The notes under the pieces are model-generated. The model searched no databases. It had not been told where the DNA came from and saw only the letters and a list, made by a program, of their open reading frames with translations. A stretch of 64,000 nt of DNA, from assembly GCA_903895595.1 (NCBI GenBank), contig CAITUP010000091.1:62001-126000 (forward strand). Direction: 5' to 3'. This document shows, piece by piece, positions 24,729 to 32,845 of this stretch. Within the stretch, counting starts at the first letter, position 1, and every line of letters begins with the position of its first letter. The DNA is from an uncultured Acetobacteraceae bacterium (lineage in GTDB: Bacteria > Pseudomonadota > Alphaproteobacteria > Acetobacterales > Acetobacteraceae). The translations under genes were made by a program, and so were the position numbers.

Positions 24729-26350
24729 GCGGGTCGCCGACGGGTTCGGGCGCGCCGGAACCCAATCGCGGCCAACACCCCCGGACCGAACAGGGCCAGC
24801 GTCGCCGGTTCGGGCAGCAACGCCCCATCGCCCACGGCGAACAATGTGCCGTTGTTGATCGCCAGCACCATGCCGTTGGGCCCGATCACGGTCGGCGTGT
24901 AGGCCTCGCCGATGCCGGGGGTCAGGACGACCGATTCCTTCAGCGTGTTGGTCGCCAAATCCCACCGGTACAACTTCCCGTCCTCGCTGTTCGCCAGCAC
25001 CGAGTCCGTGAACGGATCGACCACGGCGGTGTTGATGCACCATTCGCGCACCGCATTGAGGTAATTCGGATAAAAATTCAGGTCGGGCGTCGGTCCGGCG
25101 ATCGATTCGACGATGTTCATCACCGTCGCACCGGTACGCGGATCGGTCATCGTGTCGTTCGGGTCCAGAATGGCGAGCTTGTTGACGCCGTCGCCCCCGG
25201 TCTCCACGTAGTTGTTATATTTGGTCATCAGCAAATACGACGACGTGCCGTGATAGGACGGCACCATGCTGGCGGGCACGATGGACGCGGTATCGTCCCA
25301 GCCGAAGCCACCCGCCGGTTTGCCGCCGGTCGGGTTCAATTGCCCATCGAAGCTCAACAGCCACCCCTTGCTGGTGTGGAACGGGCTTTCGAGGACACCG
25401 AAATACACCCGCCCGTCCGGTCCGACAGTGGGTGAGGCCGTACCGTCGTCGGCGATCACGGAATTGGCGCCGGTCAACGGGTCGATCAAAGGCCGGACCG
25501 CCGCTGTCGTCAGGTTCGAGCTGTTCAGCGCCACCAGATCGCCGCGCCCGAAATTGCCGCTGCTGACGGCGACATAGACGGTTTTACCGTCCGCACTGAG
25601 CGCCGGGGCCGCATTCATCGCCACTTGCGTCAGTCCCGAATCCCCCGACGCGGCCGCGGCCGAGACCCAGGTTCCGGTGCCGTCGGCGGCGATCTTGGCA
25701 ACGCCGCTTTGCAGGCCGAGCGGGTTGGTGCCGGTGACTTTGTAGCCGAAATAGATGTTGCCGGCGGCGTCGCTGGTGATCGGCGTGCTGATGTAGACGG
25801 AGTTATTCAGCGCCGCCGCGTTCGCCGCGTAATTCGACTGACCGAAGAATGCCAATTGCCCGGAGGCGCCGGTCGCCGCGTCGGGGTTGTCGCGATAATA
25901 GATCGTGCCGCCGGCACCCGGCATGTAAAGCCGGCCCGAGGGTGTTAACGTCGGCGAAAAACTGGGTGTCCAGCGATGCGGCGGCAGGATGTAATCCGTC
26001 GTCTGGGTCCATTTCACGGTGCCGGTGGCGGCATTCAGCGCCTGCACCTGGAACCCGCCGTCGGCGGCGGTCTTGACCGGCACGATCACCGTATCGGCCT
26101 GGGTGACCAGCGGCGATCCGTAATGGATCAGCAGGTCGTTGCCGCTGTACTGCGGTGCCTGATCGACTTGTATCTGCCACAGGATTTGATCCAGCGGCAT
26201 CGATGCGACGGATGACAAAGCGGTATGCTGAGCATCGCCGGCATAGCCGCCCCAGATCGGATTGGCTCGGGCGGGCATGGAGCCGAGCGCCAGAGCCGAA
26301 CAGCCGAGCATGAATGTCGCGGCGAACCGCTGCCGTGCGGAAACCCTCAT
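24725..26350 (-). CDS. Exported PQQ-like beta-propeller protein with PEP-CTERM anchor
   Basis: 541 residues. A signal peptide ends near 'SMPARA' (residue 29). The body is a repetitive beta-propeller with PQQ-type blades ('ALNAATGTVKWTQTT', 'DGKLYRWDLATNTLKES'). The C-terminus is a PEP-CTERM sorting signal: 'LPEPATLALFGPG', a hydrophobic helix, then an Arg-rich tail. Exosortase should cleave at the PEP motif and release or anchor the protein in the extracellular matrix. The exosortase gene is not in the window. Substrate or ligand unknown. Confidence 0.85.
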   Translation of the reverse strand: MRVSARQRFAATFMLGCSALALGSMPARANPIWGGYAGDAQHTALSSVASMPLDQILWQIQVDQAPQYSGNDLLIHYGSPLVTQADTVIVPVKTAADGGFQVQALNAATGTVKWTQTTDYILPPHRWTPSFSPTLTPSGRLYMPGAGGTIYYRDNPDAATGASGQLAFFGQSNYAANAAALNNSVYISTPITSDAAGNIYFGYKVTGTNPLGLQSGVAKIAADGTGTWVSAAAASGDSGLTQVAMNAAPALSADGKTVYVAVSSGNFGRGDLVALNSSNLTTAAVRPLIDPLTGANSVIADDGTASPTVGPDGRVYFGVLESPFHTSKGWLLSFDGQLNPTGGKPAGGFGWDDTASIVPASMVPSYHGTSSYLLMTKYNNYVETGGDGVNKLAILDPNDTMTDPRTGATVMNIVESIAGPTPDLNFYPNYLNAVREWCINTAVVDPFTDSVLANSEDGKLYRWDLATNTLKESVVLTPGIGEAYTPTVIGPNGMVLAINNGTLFAVGDGALLPEPATLALFGPGVLAAIGFRRARTRRRPA

Positions 26351-26461
26351 GTGCCAACCCGTTCCGTTTTTTTGTCGCTGTTGCCGCGGTGCCAGAACGA
26401 TATGCCAATCGGGGGTGCGATACCAGTATCCGCGCCGGTTTCGTCGCCTGGCCAGCCCCTC

Positions 26462-26574
26462 CCCGTCATGGCCCGGACCAGCCGAACCATGACGAGGGGA
26501 GTGGCCAGTCCGCCTATCGAAGCCTCGTCCCGGCGAGGTGTGAATCCGGTAGGGTCAAGCCCAACCATCACGCG
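26462..26574. repeat. Degenerate REP palindromes upstream of the beta-propeller gene
   Basis: CGTCATGG (26464-26471) pairs with CCATGACG (26487-26494), and a half-arm resembling the REP right arm (GGGTCAAGCCCAACCATCACG) ends near 26573. These are decayed relatives of the palindromes at 13393 and 32733. The remainder of 26351-26618 holds nothing else I can identify. Confidence 0.45.
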
Positions 26575-26618
26575 GAGGGGTAATACCGACCGCGGGTCGA
26601 ACTATGGGGCAGTTGGCC

Positions 26619-27188
26619 TTACGCAAGCAGGATGTCCAGAATCACCCGCTCCATGTCGTCGTACGCCGCTCGGCGGAAGCTGCTGATCGAGGCTTGGTTC
26701 CATGCTCGGGGATCGATGGCGCCGAGATCGATGCGATGCCCTGCTTTATCGGCCATGCCGACGAGGAAGGCCCGCAAGGTCCGCCCATTGCCCTCCCGGA
26801 AGGGATGGATCGCATTCAGCTCGCATACATGTTCGGCCGAACGGTTGGCGAAATTCTGGCGGTTCAGGCCTTTGAGGCCGTTTTCCGCCCTGATGGCGGC
26901 GAAGCGCTGGTCCATCTGCGACGCGATATGCGGCACCAGACAGAACATATCGTTGCCTTTGGCGATGTTGACGGTGCGGTAGCGGCCGGCCCAGGGATAG
27001 AGGTCCTGGAACAAATAGCGGTGAATCTGGCGGTAACCGATAGCGGTCATGGCGAAGCGGCGCGGAAGGGTTTCCAGCCGGTTTGTGGTCAACAACCGCT
27101 CGTAATCCTCGAGTTCGTCGCGGTCGCGAATATCCAGGAGGTTCACGAGCGTGCCGGTGCCAGGGTAGACGGAACTGTCGTCCGTCAC
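26619..27188 (-). CDS. Fic-domain AMP-transferase toxin (VbhT/FicT type)
   Basis: 189 residues from GTG 27188. The Fic active-site loop is intact: 'HPFREGNGRTLR' (consensus HPFx[D/E]GNGRxxR), preceded by 'YPWAGRYRTVNIAKGNDMF', the flap region. FicT toxins AMPylate DNA gyrase and topoisomerase IV. The GTG start overlaps the antitoxin stop by 4 bp (GTGA); an upstream extension would run antisense-like through the antitoxin frame. Being antitoxin-first and coupled, it follows the FicA-FicT layout. Target here is inferred from the family. Confidence 0.9.
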   Translation of the reverse strand: MTDDSSVYPGTGTLVNLLDIRDRDELEDYERLLTTNRLETLPRRFAMTAIGYRQIHRYLFQDLYPWAGRYRTVNIAKGNDMFCLVPHIASQMDQRFAAIRAENGLKGLNRQNFANRSAEHVCELNAIHPFREGNGRTLRAFLVGMADKAGHRIDLGAIDPRAWNQASISSFRRAAYDDMERVILDILLA

Positions 27189-27412
27189 TCCGCGGCGAGC
27201 GCCTTTGCCGCCTTTCGGGCGTGAACATACGCGAGGATTCGATCCCGGCGCTGGTCCGCCGTCAGCCGTTCCCGGTCGAACTGCTCGAACAGCGCCTCTT
27301 CTTCGGCCGTCAGGACCATCCCCTCGCACGCCAAAGACGCCCGGACTCCCGGGCGCCGGCGGCGAATTTCGGCGATCTCATCGTCTGTCAGCCGGTCGGG
27401 GACCTGGGTCAT
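27185..27412 (-). CDS. VbhA/FicA-type antitoxin
   Basis: 75 residues from ATG 27412 (a longer frame reaches 27454 but has no better start). It carries the inhibitory helix motif [S/T]xxxE[G/N] as 'SLACEG', whose Glu blocks ATP positioning in the Fic active site, followed by the typical 'LTADQRRDRILAYVHARK' tail. It overlaps the Fic gene by 4 bp. Class I Fic regulation (separate antitoxin) is therefore predicted. Confidence 0.85.
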   Translation of the reverse strand: MTQVPDRLTDDEIAEIRRRRPGVRASLACEGMVLTAEEEALFEQFDRERLTADQRRDRILAYVHARKAAKALAAE

Positions 27413-27467
27413 TCGAAACTCCGTCGTCCCCAGGCCCGAAGGCCTGGGGAACATACCGAGGGCAGGA

Positions 27468-28238
27468 TCAGTTGTTGTTCCTGTTGCCCAGCAATTGCAG
27501 CAGCAGCATGAACAGGTTGATGAAGTTTAGATACAGGCTCAGCGCGTCGTAGACGCTGCGCTTGTTGGCGCCATCGGTTCCGACCGCGTAGGCGAACTGC
27601 ACGTAGTCGCCCTTGATCCGTTGCGTGTCGTAGGCCGTCAGGCCGGTGAACACGACCACGCCGATCAGGCTGAGGGCGAATTGCAGCGCGCTGCTCTGCA
27701 TGAAGATGTTCACCAAGCCGGCGATGATCATCCCGAACAGCCCCATCATCAGGAAGCTGCCCATACGGCTCAGATCGGACTTCGTGGTGTAGCCCCAGAT
27801 GCTCATGGCGCCGAAGGTAGCGGCGGTGATGAAGAACACCCGGACGACGGATTCCGACGTGTAGATCAGGAAGATGTTCGTCAGGCTGGCGCCCATCGTG
27901 GCGCAGAACGCCCAGAACAGGCCTTGCGCGGCGGTGGTGGACAGCTTGTTCACCCCCAGGCTGAGCACCAGCACGAAGCCGAGCGGTGCGAACATCGCGA
28001 TCATCGCCAGCGGTGTGGCCTGATGCATGACCCCGTACGGCGTCCGCACCAACGGGTAAAACGCGTTGATCAGGCCGGTGTTGGCGATCCCATAGGCAAC
28101 GATGCCGGTCAGCAGCAGACCGGACGACATCCAGTTGTAGACCCGCAGCATGTATGCCCGAAGGCCCGCATCGATGATCGCGGCGTTCGTGGCGGCGGAG
28201 GCTTGCGGGTAAGCCCCGTATTGCGGCGTGAAGGCCAT
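27468..28238 (-). CDS. Bax inhibitor-1/YccA family membrane protein
   Basis: 256 residues with seven predicted transmembrane helices, starting around residue 27 ('AYMLRVYNWMSSGLLLTG') and ending with the acidic/polar loop and last helix 'LSLYLNFINLFMLLLQLLG'. 'SVYDALSLYLNF' is the diagnostic BI-1 terminus. The family forms pH-dependent calcium leak channels and interacts with membrane proteases. It is monocistronic between ficA and the ybbP permease gene. Confidence 0.93.
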   Translation of the reverse strand: MAFTPQYGAYPQASAATNAAIIDAGLRAYMLRVYNWMSSGLLLTGIVAYGIANTGLINAFYPLVRTPYGVMHQATPLAMIAMFAPLGFVLVLSLGVNKLSTTAAQGLFWAFCATMGASLTNIFLIYTSESVVRVFFITAATFGAMSIWGYTTKSDLSRMGSFLMMGLFGMIIAGLVNIFMQSSALQFALSLIGVVVFTGLTAYDTQRIKGDYVQFAYAVGTDGANKRSVYDALSLYLNFINLFMLLLQLLGNRNNN

Positions 28239-28252
28239 GTTTACCCCTCATG

Positions 28253-30781
28253 TTACTCGTTGCGCAGCAGCGCGGCCGGTTTGGCGCGCAGCGCGGCAGA
28301 TGTGCCAGCGTAACCGAAGATCAGCATGATCGCGACCGCGCCAGCAAGCGTGCATATAAGCCGTCCGGGCAGAAAAGCCCAGCTACTATGCAAAATGTAA
28401 TGCGACAGGGCGAAACTGGCCCCCGTTCCCACCAATCCGGCGATGGAACCGGCCGCGATGCCCAGTACCCCGAACTCCGTCAGCCAAGCCGCGCGTATTT
28501 GTCCGCGCGTGGCGCCGAGGGTGCGAAAGATGACCGCTTCCCGGGTCCGGCGTCTCTGTCCGGCGGCCACGGCGCCCACCAAAACGGTCGCGCCGGCCAG
28601 CAAAGTCAGGCCGCCGGTCGCCGTCAACGCGGCGGCGATCTGGTCCAGCAGCGCGGCGATGGACGCCAGCACGTCGGCCACCCTGATACCCGTGACGTTG
28701 GGCAAGGCATCGGTGACGGCCCGCAGCACCGCGCCCTGATGCGCCTCGTCCACGTGCACGGTCGCGATATGGGTGTGCGGCGCGTGCGACAGCAGGCCGG
28801 GGCTGGCGACCATGAAGAAGTTGATCGACAGACTCTGCCACGCGATGTCGCGCAAGCTCGCCACCGTCAGGTCCAGATCGCGGCCGAGGACGTTGACGCG
28901 GATAACGTCGCCGACCCCGACGCCCCAGCCTTTCGCCAGACCGGCATCGAAGGATACCAGCGGCGGTCCGTCGTAATTGGCCGGCCACCAAGCCCCGGCC
29001 GATAGGCGCGTGCCGGGCGGCGGCGTCGCGGCGTAGGTCAGGCCGCGGTCGCCTTTCAGGGCGAAAGCGGTCTCCGGGGTCGTGCGGACCTGGTCCACGG
29101 GAACGCCTTTCACCGCCACGATGCGGGCCCGCATCGAGGGCACGTCCCGCAGGTCGCGCGTTCCCGGTTGGCCGTGGATCAGCGCGTTGAAGCGGTCGAG
29201 CTGATCGGCCTGGATGTCGATAAAGAAGAAGGTGGGGGCGTTGGCCGGCATCTGCTCCAGCACTTCCATACCGATATTGCCCTGGATCAGCGTTACGGTG
29301 CTCAGGGTCGACAACCCGAGGCCGACCGACACCAGCAGCAGCCCGGTGGTCGCACCGGGCCGATACAGGTTCGCGATCCCCAGCCGCGCCCAGGGCGGCA
29401 ACCGGCGTGTCGGCACCGCCCGCGCCACCCGCATCAGCACGGTCGCTCCCGCTCGGAACAACGCCAGAGTCGCCAGCGCGGCGAGGCAGAACCAATAGGC
29501 CATCCGCCGGTCGGGCGCGGTCGCGACGGTCACCGCGACCAGGGCGGCGATGGCGGTTAACGTCGCCAATACGATCGCCCACGCGGGCCGCCCCCCGGGT
29601 GCAACCTCCCGAAACAGTGCCGCCCCCGGTATCTGCGCGGCGCGCCCGAGCGGCCAGAGGGCGAAGGCGAAGGCGGTCAGCACGCCGTAGAGCGCGGCGA
29701 GGCCCAAAGCGCCGGGGTAAACGCCGGCGACGGGCGGCACCGGCAGCAGGTCGGCCAGCAGCCACGCGCCGGCCACCGGCAGCGCGGCTCCAGCGGCGAG
29801 GCCTAACGCGATGCCCAGCGCCGCCAGCGCCATCACCTGGATCAGGCAGACGGCGAAGACGGTGCCCGCCGGGGCGCCCAAACACCGGAGCGTGGCGATG
29901 GTGCGGGAACGGGCATCCAGCCAAGCGCGCACGCCATTCGCGACTCCGATGCCGCCGACCAGCAGGGACGTCAGGCCGACCAGCGTCAGGAACAGGCTGG
30001 TTTGATCGAGAAACCGGGTTACCCCGGGCGCCGCGTCATGGGTGTCGCGGATGCGAAGGCCCCGTGTGGGGTAGGCGGTTTGGAGGTCGGCGCGCAGCAA
30101 AGCGGCCTCGGCGGCGGTATGGACCGTCAGCCGCATCGCGTGCCGCAGCATCGCCCCTGGCAGCACCAACCCTGTTTCCGGCAAAGCCTCGGCCGAGATC
30201 AGCGCCCGAGCGCCGAACAGGGATGGGGTGACGACGCGGTCGGGTTCGAGCGTTAGAGCGCCCGCGACGCGGAGGCTGGCATTGCCGAGTTTGACGGTGT
30301 CGCCAGGGTGCAGCGCGAGGCGGGATATAATGACGGGGTCCAGCAGGATGCCGAAGCGGCCATCCTTGCGTGCAAGGGCTGCAGGCAGCGGTTGCGGCGG
30401 ATCGATCCCTGGCGCGCCGACCAGCGGCCACGCGGCATCCACGGCTTTCAGGTCGACCAGTTGCCGTTCGCCGGAGGCGGCAACGACGATCGAGCGCATT
30501 TGGGTCACGTCGGAGACGCTGGTCACGAACGGGCGCAACCGGTCGTCGATGTCGGCGGGCAGGGGATCGGAACCGCCATCGATCTCCAGATCGCCGCCGA
30601 GAATACGGCGGCCGTCGTTCTCCATCCCCGCATCCACGGCGGCGCGCAGGCTGCCGACCGCTGCGATGACCGCGACACCCAGCGCCAGGCAAAGTACGAC
30701 TCCGCGCAAACCGCTTATGCCGCCGCGAAGTTCGCGGCGGGCGAGGCGGAGGGGAAGGGGCAGCCGCCACAAACCCGTCAT
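28253..30781 (-). CDS. ybbP: YbbP-like ABC transporter permease (FtsX family)
   Basis: 842 residues from ATG 30781, a start codon that lies inside a REP palindrome. Two FtsX domains flank a large periplasmic region: membrane helices at about 25-45, 270-420 and 700-830 ('LTSLLVGGIGVANGVRAWLD', 'LLAGATVLVGAVAAGQRRRT'). It pairs with the ATPase gene just upstream, and the pair is divergent from tesA, the same synteny as ybbA-ybbP/tesA in E. coli. These mechanotransmission-type systems are thought to act on envelope lipids or lipoproteins; the substrate is unknown. A TTG four codons downstream is an alternative start outside the palindrome. Confidence 0.9.
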   Translation of the reverse strand: MTGLWRLPLPLRLARRELRGGISGLRGVVLCLALGVAVIAAVGSLRAAVDAGMENDGRRILGGDLEIDGGSDPLPADIDDRLRPFVTSVSDVTQMRSIVVAASGERQLVDLKAVDAAWPLVGAPGIDPPQPLPAALARKDGRFGILLDPVIISRLALHPGDTVKLGNASLRVAGALTLEPDRVVTPSLFGARALISAEALPETGLVLPGAMLRHAMRLTVHTAAEAALLRADLQTAYPTRGLRIRDTHDAAPGVTRFLDQTSLFLTLVGLTSLLVGGIGVANGVRAWLDARSRTIATLRCLGAPAGTVFAVCLIQVMALAALGIALGLAAGAALPVAGAWLLADLLPVPPVAGVYPGALGLAALYGVLTAFAFALWPLGRAAQIPGAALFREVAPGGRPAWAIVLATLTAIAALVAVTVATAPDRRMAYWFCLAALATLALFRAGATVLMRVARAVPTRRLPPWARLGIANLYRPGATTGLLLVSVGLGLSTLSTVTLIQGNIGMEVLEQMPANAPTFFFIDIQADQLDRFNALIHGQPGTRDLRDVPSMRARIVAVKGVPVDQVRTTPETAFALKGDRGLTYAATPPPGTRLSAGAWWPANYDGPPLVSFDAGLAKGWGVGVGDVIRVNVLGRDLDLTVASLRDIAWQSLSINFFMVASPGLLSHAPHTHIATVHVDEAHQGAVLRAVTDALPNVTGIRVADVLASIAALLDQIAAALTATGGLTLLAGATVLVGAVAAGQRRRTREAVIFRTLGATRGQIRAAWLTEFGVLGIAAGSIAGLVGTGASFALSHYILHSSWAFLPGRLICTLAGAVAIMLIFGYAGTSAALRAKPAALLRNE

Positions 30782-30851
30782 GGTCGGGCCTGACCCGATC
30801 ATCTCAGGCCACTTGTCCAGAGGTGGTCGGGTCAGGCTCGACCATGACGGG
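30775..30851. repeat. REP palindrome at the ybbA-ybbP junction
   Basis: The left arm starts CCGTCATGGTCGGGCCTGAC at about 30775 and the right arm ends CGACCATGACGG near 30850. The ybbA stop (30804) lies in its loop and the ybbP start codon (30779-30781) lies in the left arm, so the palindrome encodes the last residues of one protein and the first codon of the next. Confidence 0.85.
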
Positions 30852-31547
30852 GGGAGCCGCGCCGATCCGTCCATCTTCCATATGCGCCTGCCGGTCGCAG
30901 CGTTCGGCGAGCCTCGGGTCGTGGGTGATCAGCAGCAACGTCGTGCCGCTACGGGCGCGCAGCGCGAACAGCAGGTCCATCACCTGGGCGCCGGTGGCGT
31001 GGTCCAGGTTCCCCGTCGGCTCATCGGCCAACAGCAGCTTCGGCGCGGGCGCGAAGGCGCGGGCCAAAGCCACGCGCTGCTGTTCCCCGCCCGACAACTG
31101 GCCGGGGAGATGCGTCAGCCGGTGGCTCAGGCCGACCGACGCCAAAGCCTCCGTCGCGCGTGCCACCGCATCGGCGCGCCCCGCGAGTTCCAGGGGCACC
31201 GACACGTTCTCCAGCGCCGTCATCGTGGGGATCAGATGGAACGCCTGGAACACGATACCCACCGATTGCCGGCGCAACCGGGCGAGCGCGTCCTCGTTCA
31301 TCGATGTGACCGTCTGGCCGTCCAGTTGGATGCTGCCGGAGGTCGCCCGCTCCAGCCCCGCCAGCAGCATAAGCAGGCTTGTTTTCCCCGAACCGGAGGG
31401 GCCAACCAACGCCACGGCCTCCCCGGTCGGGATATCCAGGTCGACTCCGCGCAATATGTTGACCGGTCCGGCGGCGGAAGGCACCGTCAGTGTCAGCCCC
31501 CGGATTCGGACCAGTGGCGGGGCGGCGTGGTGCGGGATGGTATCCAT
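30804..31547 (-). CDS. ybbA: YbbA-like ABC transporter ATP-binding protein
   Basis: 247 residues of the LolD/MacB ATPase type. Walker A 'GPSGSGKTSL' (about residue 48), Q-loop 'VFQAFHLIPTM', signature 'LSGGEQQRVALARA', Walker B 'LLLADEPTGNLD' and H-loop 'LLITHDPRL' are all intact. The last 15 or so residues ('VMVEPDPTTSGQVA') are encoded by the REP palindrome and replace the usual short tail. Its ATG (complement of 31545-31547) shares bases with the tesA ATG on the other strand. Confidence 0.93.
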   Translation of the reverse strand: MDTIPHHAAPPLVRIRGLTLTVPSAAGPVNILRGVDLDIPTGEAVALVGPSGSGKTSLLMLLAGLERATSGSIQLDGQTVTSMNEDALARLRRQSVGIVFQAFHLIPTMTALENVSVPLELAGRADAVARATEALASVGLSHRLTHLPGQLSGGEQQRVALARAFAPAPKLLLADEPTGNLDHATGAQVMDLLFALRARSGTTLLLITHDPRLAERCDRQAHMEDGRIGAAPPVMVEPDPTTSGQVA

Positions 31548-32196
31548 GGCTAAAGCATATGGTGTTCGCGCGCGCCGGCGGAGTCCCGCTGTCGTGTTTT
31601 TCTTATGCCTGCTGGCGCTTTCCCCGGCGGAGGCCGCAGTGAAACTGCTTGTTCTCGGCGACTCCCTGACCGCCGGTTACGGCCTGCCGCACGAAGACGG
31701 GTTCCAGGTCCGGCTGCACGATGCCCTGGCGGCGCGGGGCAAACCGGTGACCATCGTGGACGGCGCCGTGTCCGGCGACACCACGGCCGGCGGGCGGGCG
31801 CGGCTGGACTGGGTGCTGGCGGACGGGGCCGACGCGGCGATCGTGGAACTCGGTGCCAACGATGCGCTGCGCGGGCTCGACCCGCGGCAGATGGAAATCA
31901 ATCTGAACGCCATCCTGGACGTGCTGGCCGCGCGCCATATTCCCGTGCTGTTGAGCGGCATGCGCGTGCTGCCCAACATGGGGGCGGAGTACGACGAGGA
32001 ATTTCGGACGACCTTTCAGCGCCTGTCGCACCGGCCCGGCATCCTATTCGATCCGTTCTTCCTGGAGGGCGTGGCCCGCGACCCCGCGCTGAACCTGCCC
32101 GATGGGCTGCACCCGACCGCCGAGGGTGTCCGCCGCATCGTCGCCCGTCTACTGCCGCTGGTCGAAACCCTGCTGTCGGAGGTGCCCCCGCGATGA
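31546..32196 (+). CDS. tesA: Arylesterase / thioesterase TesA-like (SGNH hydrolase)
   Basis: 216 residues with an N-terminal signal peptide (to about residue 30, 'LALSPAEA'), so periplasmic. SGNH blocks are clear: block I 'LVLGDSLTAGYGLP' (catalytic Ser), block III 'VELGANDALRG', block V 'DGLHPTAEG' (Asp and His). TesA hydrolyses acyl-CoA, esters and lysophospholipids. It is divergent from ybbA with overlapping start codons in CCATGG, and overlaps thpR by 4 bp (ATGA). Confidence 0.93.
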   Translation: MAKAYGVRARRRSPAVVFFLCLLALSPAEAAVKLLVLGDSLTAGYGLPHEDGFQVRLHDALAARGKPVTIVDGAVSGDTTAGGRARLDWVLADGADAAIVELGANDALRGLDPRQMEINLNAILDVLAARHIPVLLSGMRVLPNMGAEYDEEFRTTFQRLSHRPGILFDPFFLEGVARDPALNLPDGLHPTAEGVRRIVARLLPLVETLLSEVPPR

Positions 32197-32792
32197 GATT
32201 GTTTGTCGGCATCGACCTGCCGTGGGAGTTGCGGCACCGCATCGCCGCCCTGACCACCACCGGCATTCAAGGCGCCCGTTGGGTGCCGCCGGAGAATTAT
32301 CATCTGACCCTCCGCTTCATCGGCGAGGTGCCGCCGCATCGCGCCGAGGAGATCGATCTGGCTCTGTCGGCGCTGCGGGGGAAGGGGCTGGAACTGACCC
32401 TGTCCGGCGTCGGCACCTTTAGCAAAGGCGGCCGGGCGACGGCGCTGTGGGTCGGGGCGGAGAAGAACCAGCGTCTGGAGCATCTACAGAACAAGATCGA
32501 AACCGCGTTGCAGCGGGTCGGCCTGGAACCCGAACGCCGCCGTTTTCAGCCGCATGTCACGCTCGCTCGGTTGGACTACGCACCAGAGGCCAAGCTGGCG
32601 GCGTTCGTCCAGGCGCATAACCTGTTCCGGTCGGAGCCGTTCCCAGTGGAGCATTTCACGCTGTTCAGTTCCCAGTTGGGGAAGGAGCAGTCGGTTTATA
32701 CAGCGGAGGTGGAGTACGAATTGGCTCAGCTCCCGTCATGGTCGGGCCTGACCCGACCAACTCAGGCCGATGAGGCACCCTGGCGATGGTGA
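32193..32792 (+). CDS. thpR: RNA 2',3'-cyclic phosphodiesterase (2H family)
   Basis: 199 residues. The two catalytic HxT motifs of the 2H phosphoesterases are 'YHLTLRFIGE' and 'PHVTLARL', about 85 residues apart. The enzyme opens 2',3'-cyclic phosphates on RNA ends. ATG 32193 overlaps the tesA stop. The natural end of the fold is at 'VEYELA'; the final 18 or so residues ('PSWSGLTRPTQADEA') are translated from a REP palindrome that appears to have replaced the original stop codon region. Confidence 0.93.
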   Translation: MRLFVGIDLPWELRHRIAALTTTGIQGARWVPPENYHLTLRFIGEVPPHRAEEIDLALSALRGKGLELTLSGVGTFSKGGRATALWVGAEKNQRLEHLQNKIETALQRVGLEPERRRFQPHVTLARLDYAPEAKLAAFVQAHNLFRSEPFPVEHFTLFSSQLGKEQSVYTAEVEYELAQLPSWSGLTRPTQADEAPWRW

Positions 32793-32838
32793 ACGCCCCA
32801 GATCGCAGAAAATGGTTGGGTCAAGCCCGACCATGACG
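32733..32838. repeat. REP palindrome at the thpR 3' end
   Basis: Left arm 32733-32759 (CCGTCATGGTCGGGCCTGAC...) and right arm 32813-32838 (TGGTTGGGTCAAGCCCGACC...) are inverse with few mismatches. The thpR stop codon lies in the loop. The hairpin separates thpR from the convergent LLM oxidoreductase gene and may serve as a bidirectional transcript end. Confidence 0.8.
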
Positions 32839-32845
32839 CGAGGGG

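Noticed and set aside
30783-30874. ybbP start upstream of the palindrome (extra 31 residues)
   Set aside because: The added residues ('PSWSSLTRPPLDKWPE') are plain REP translation and overlap the end of ybbA.
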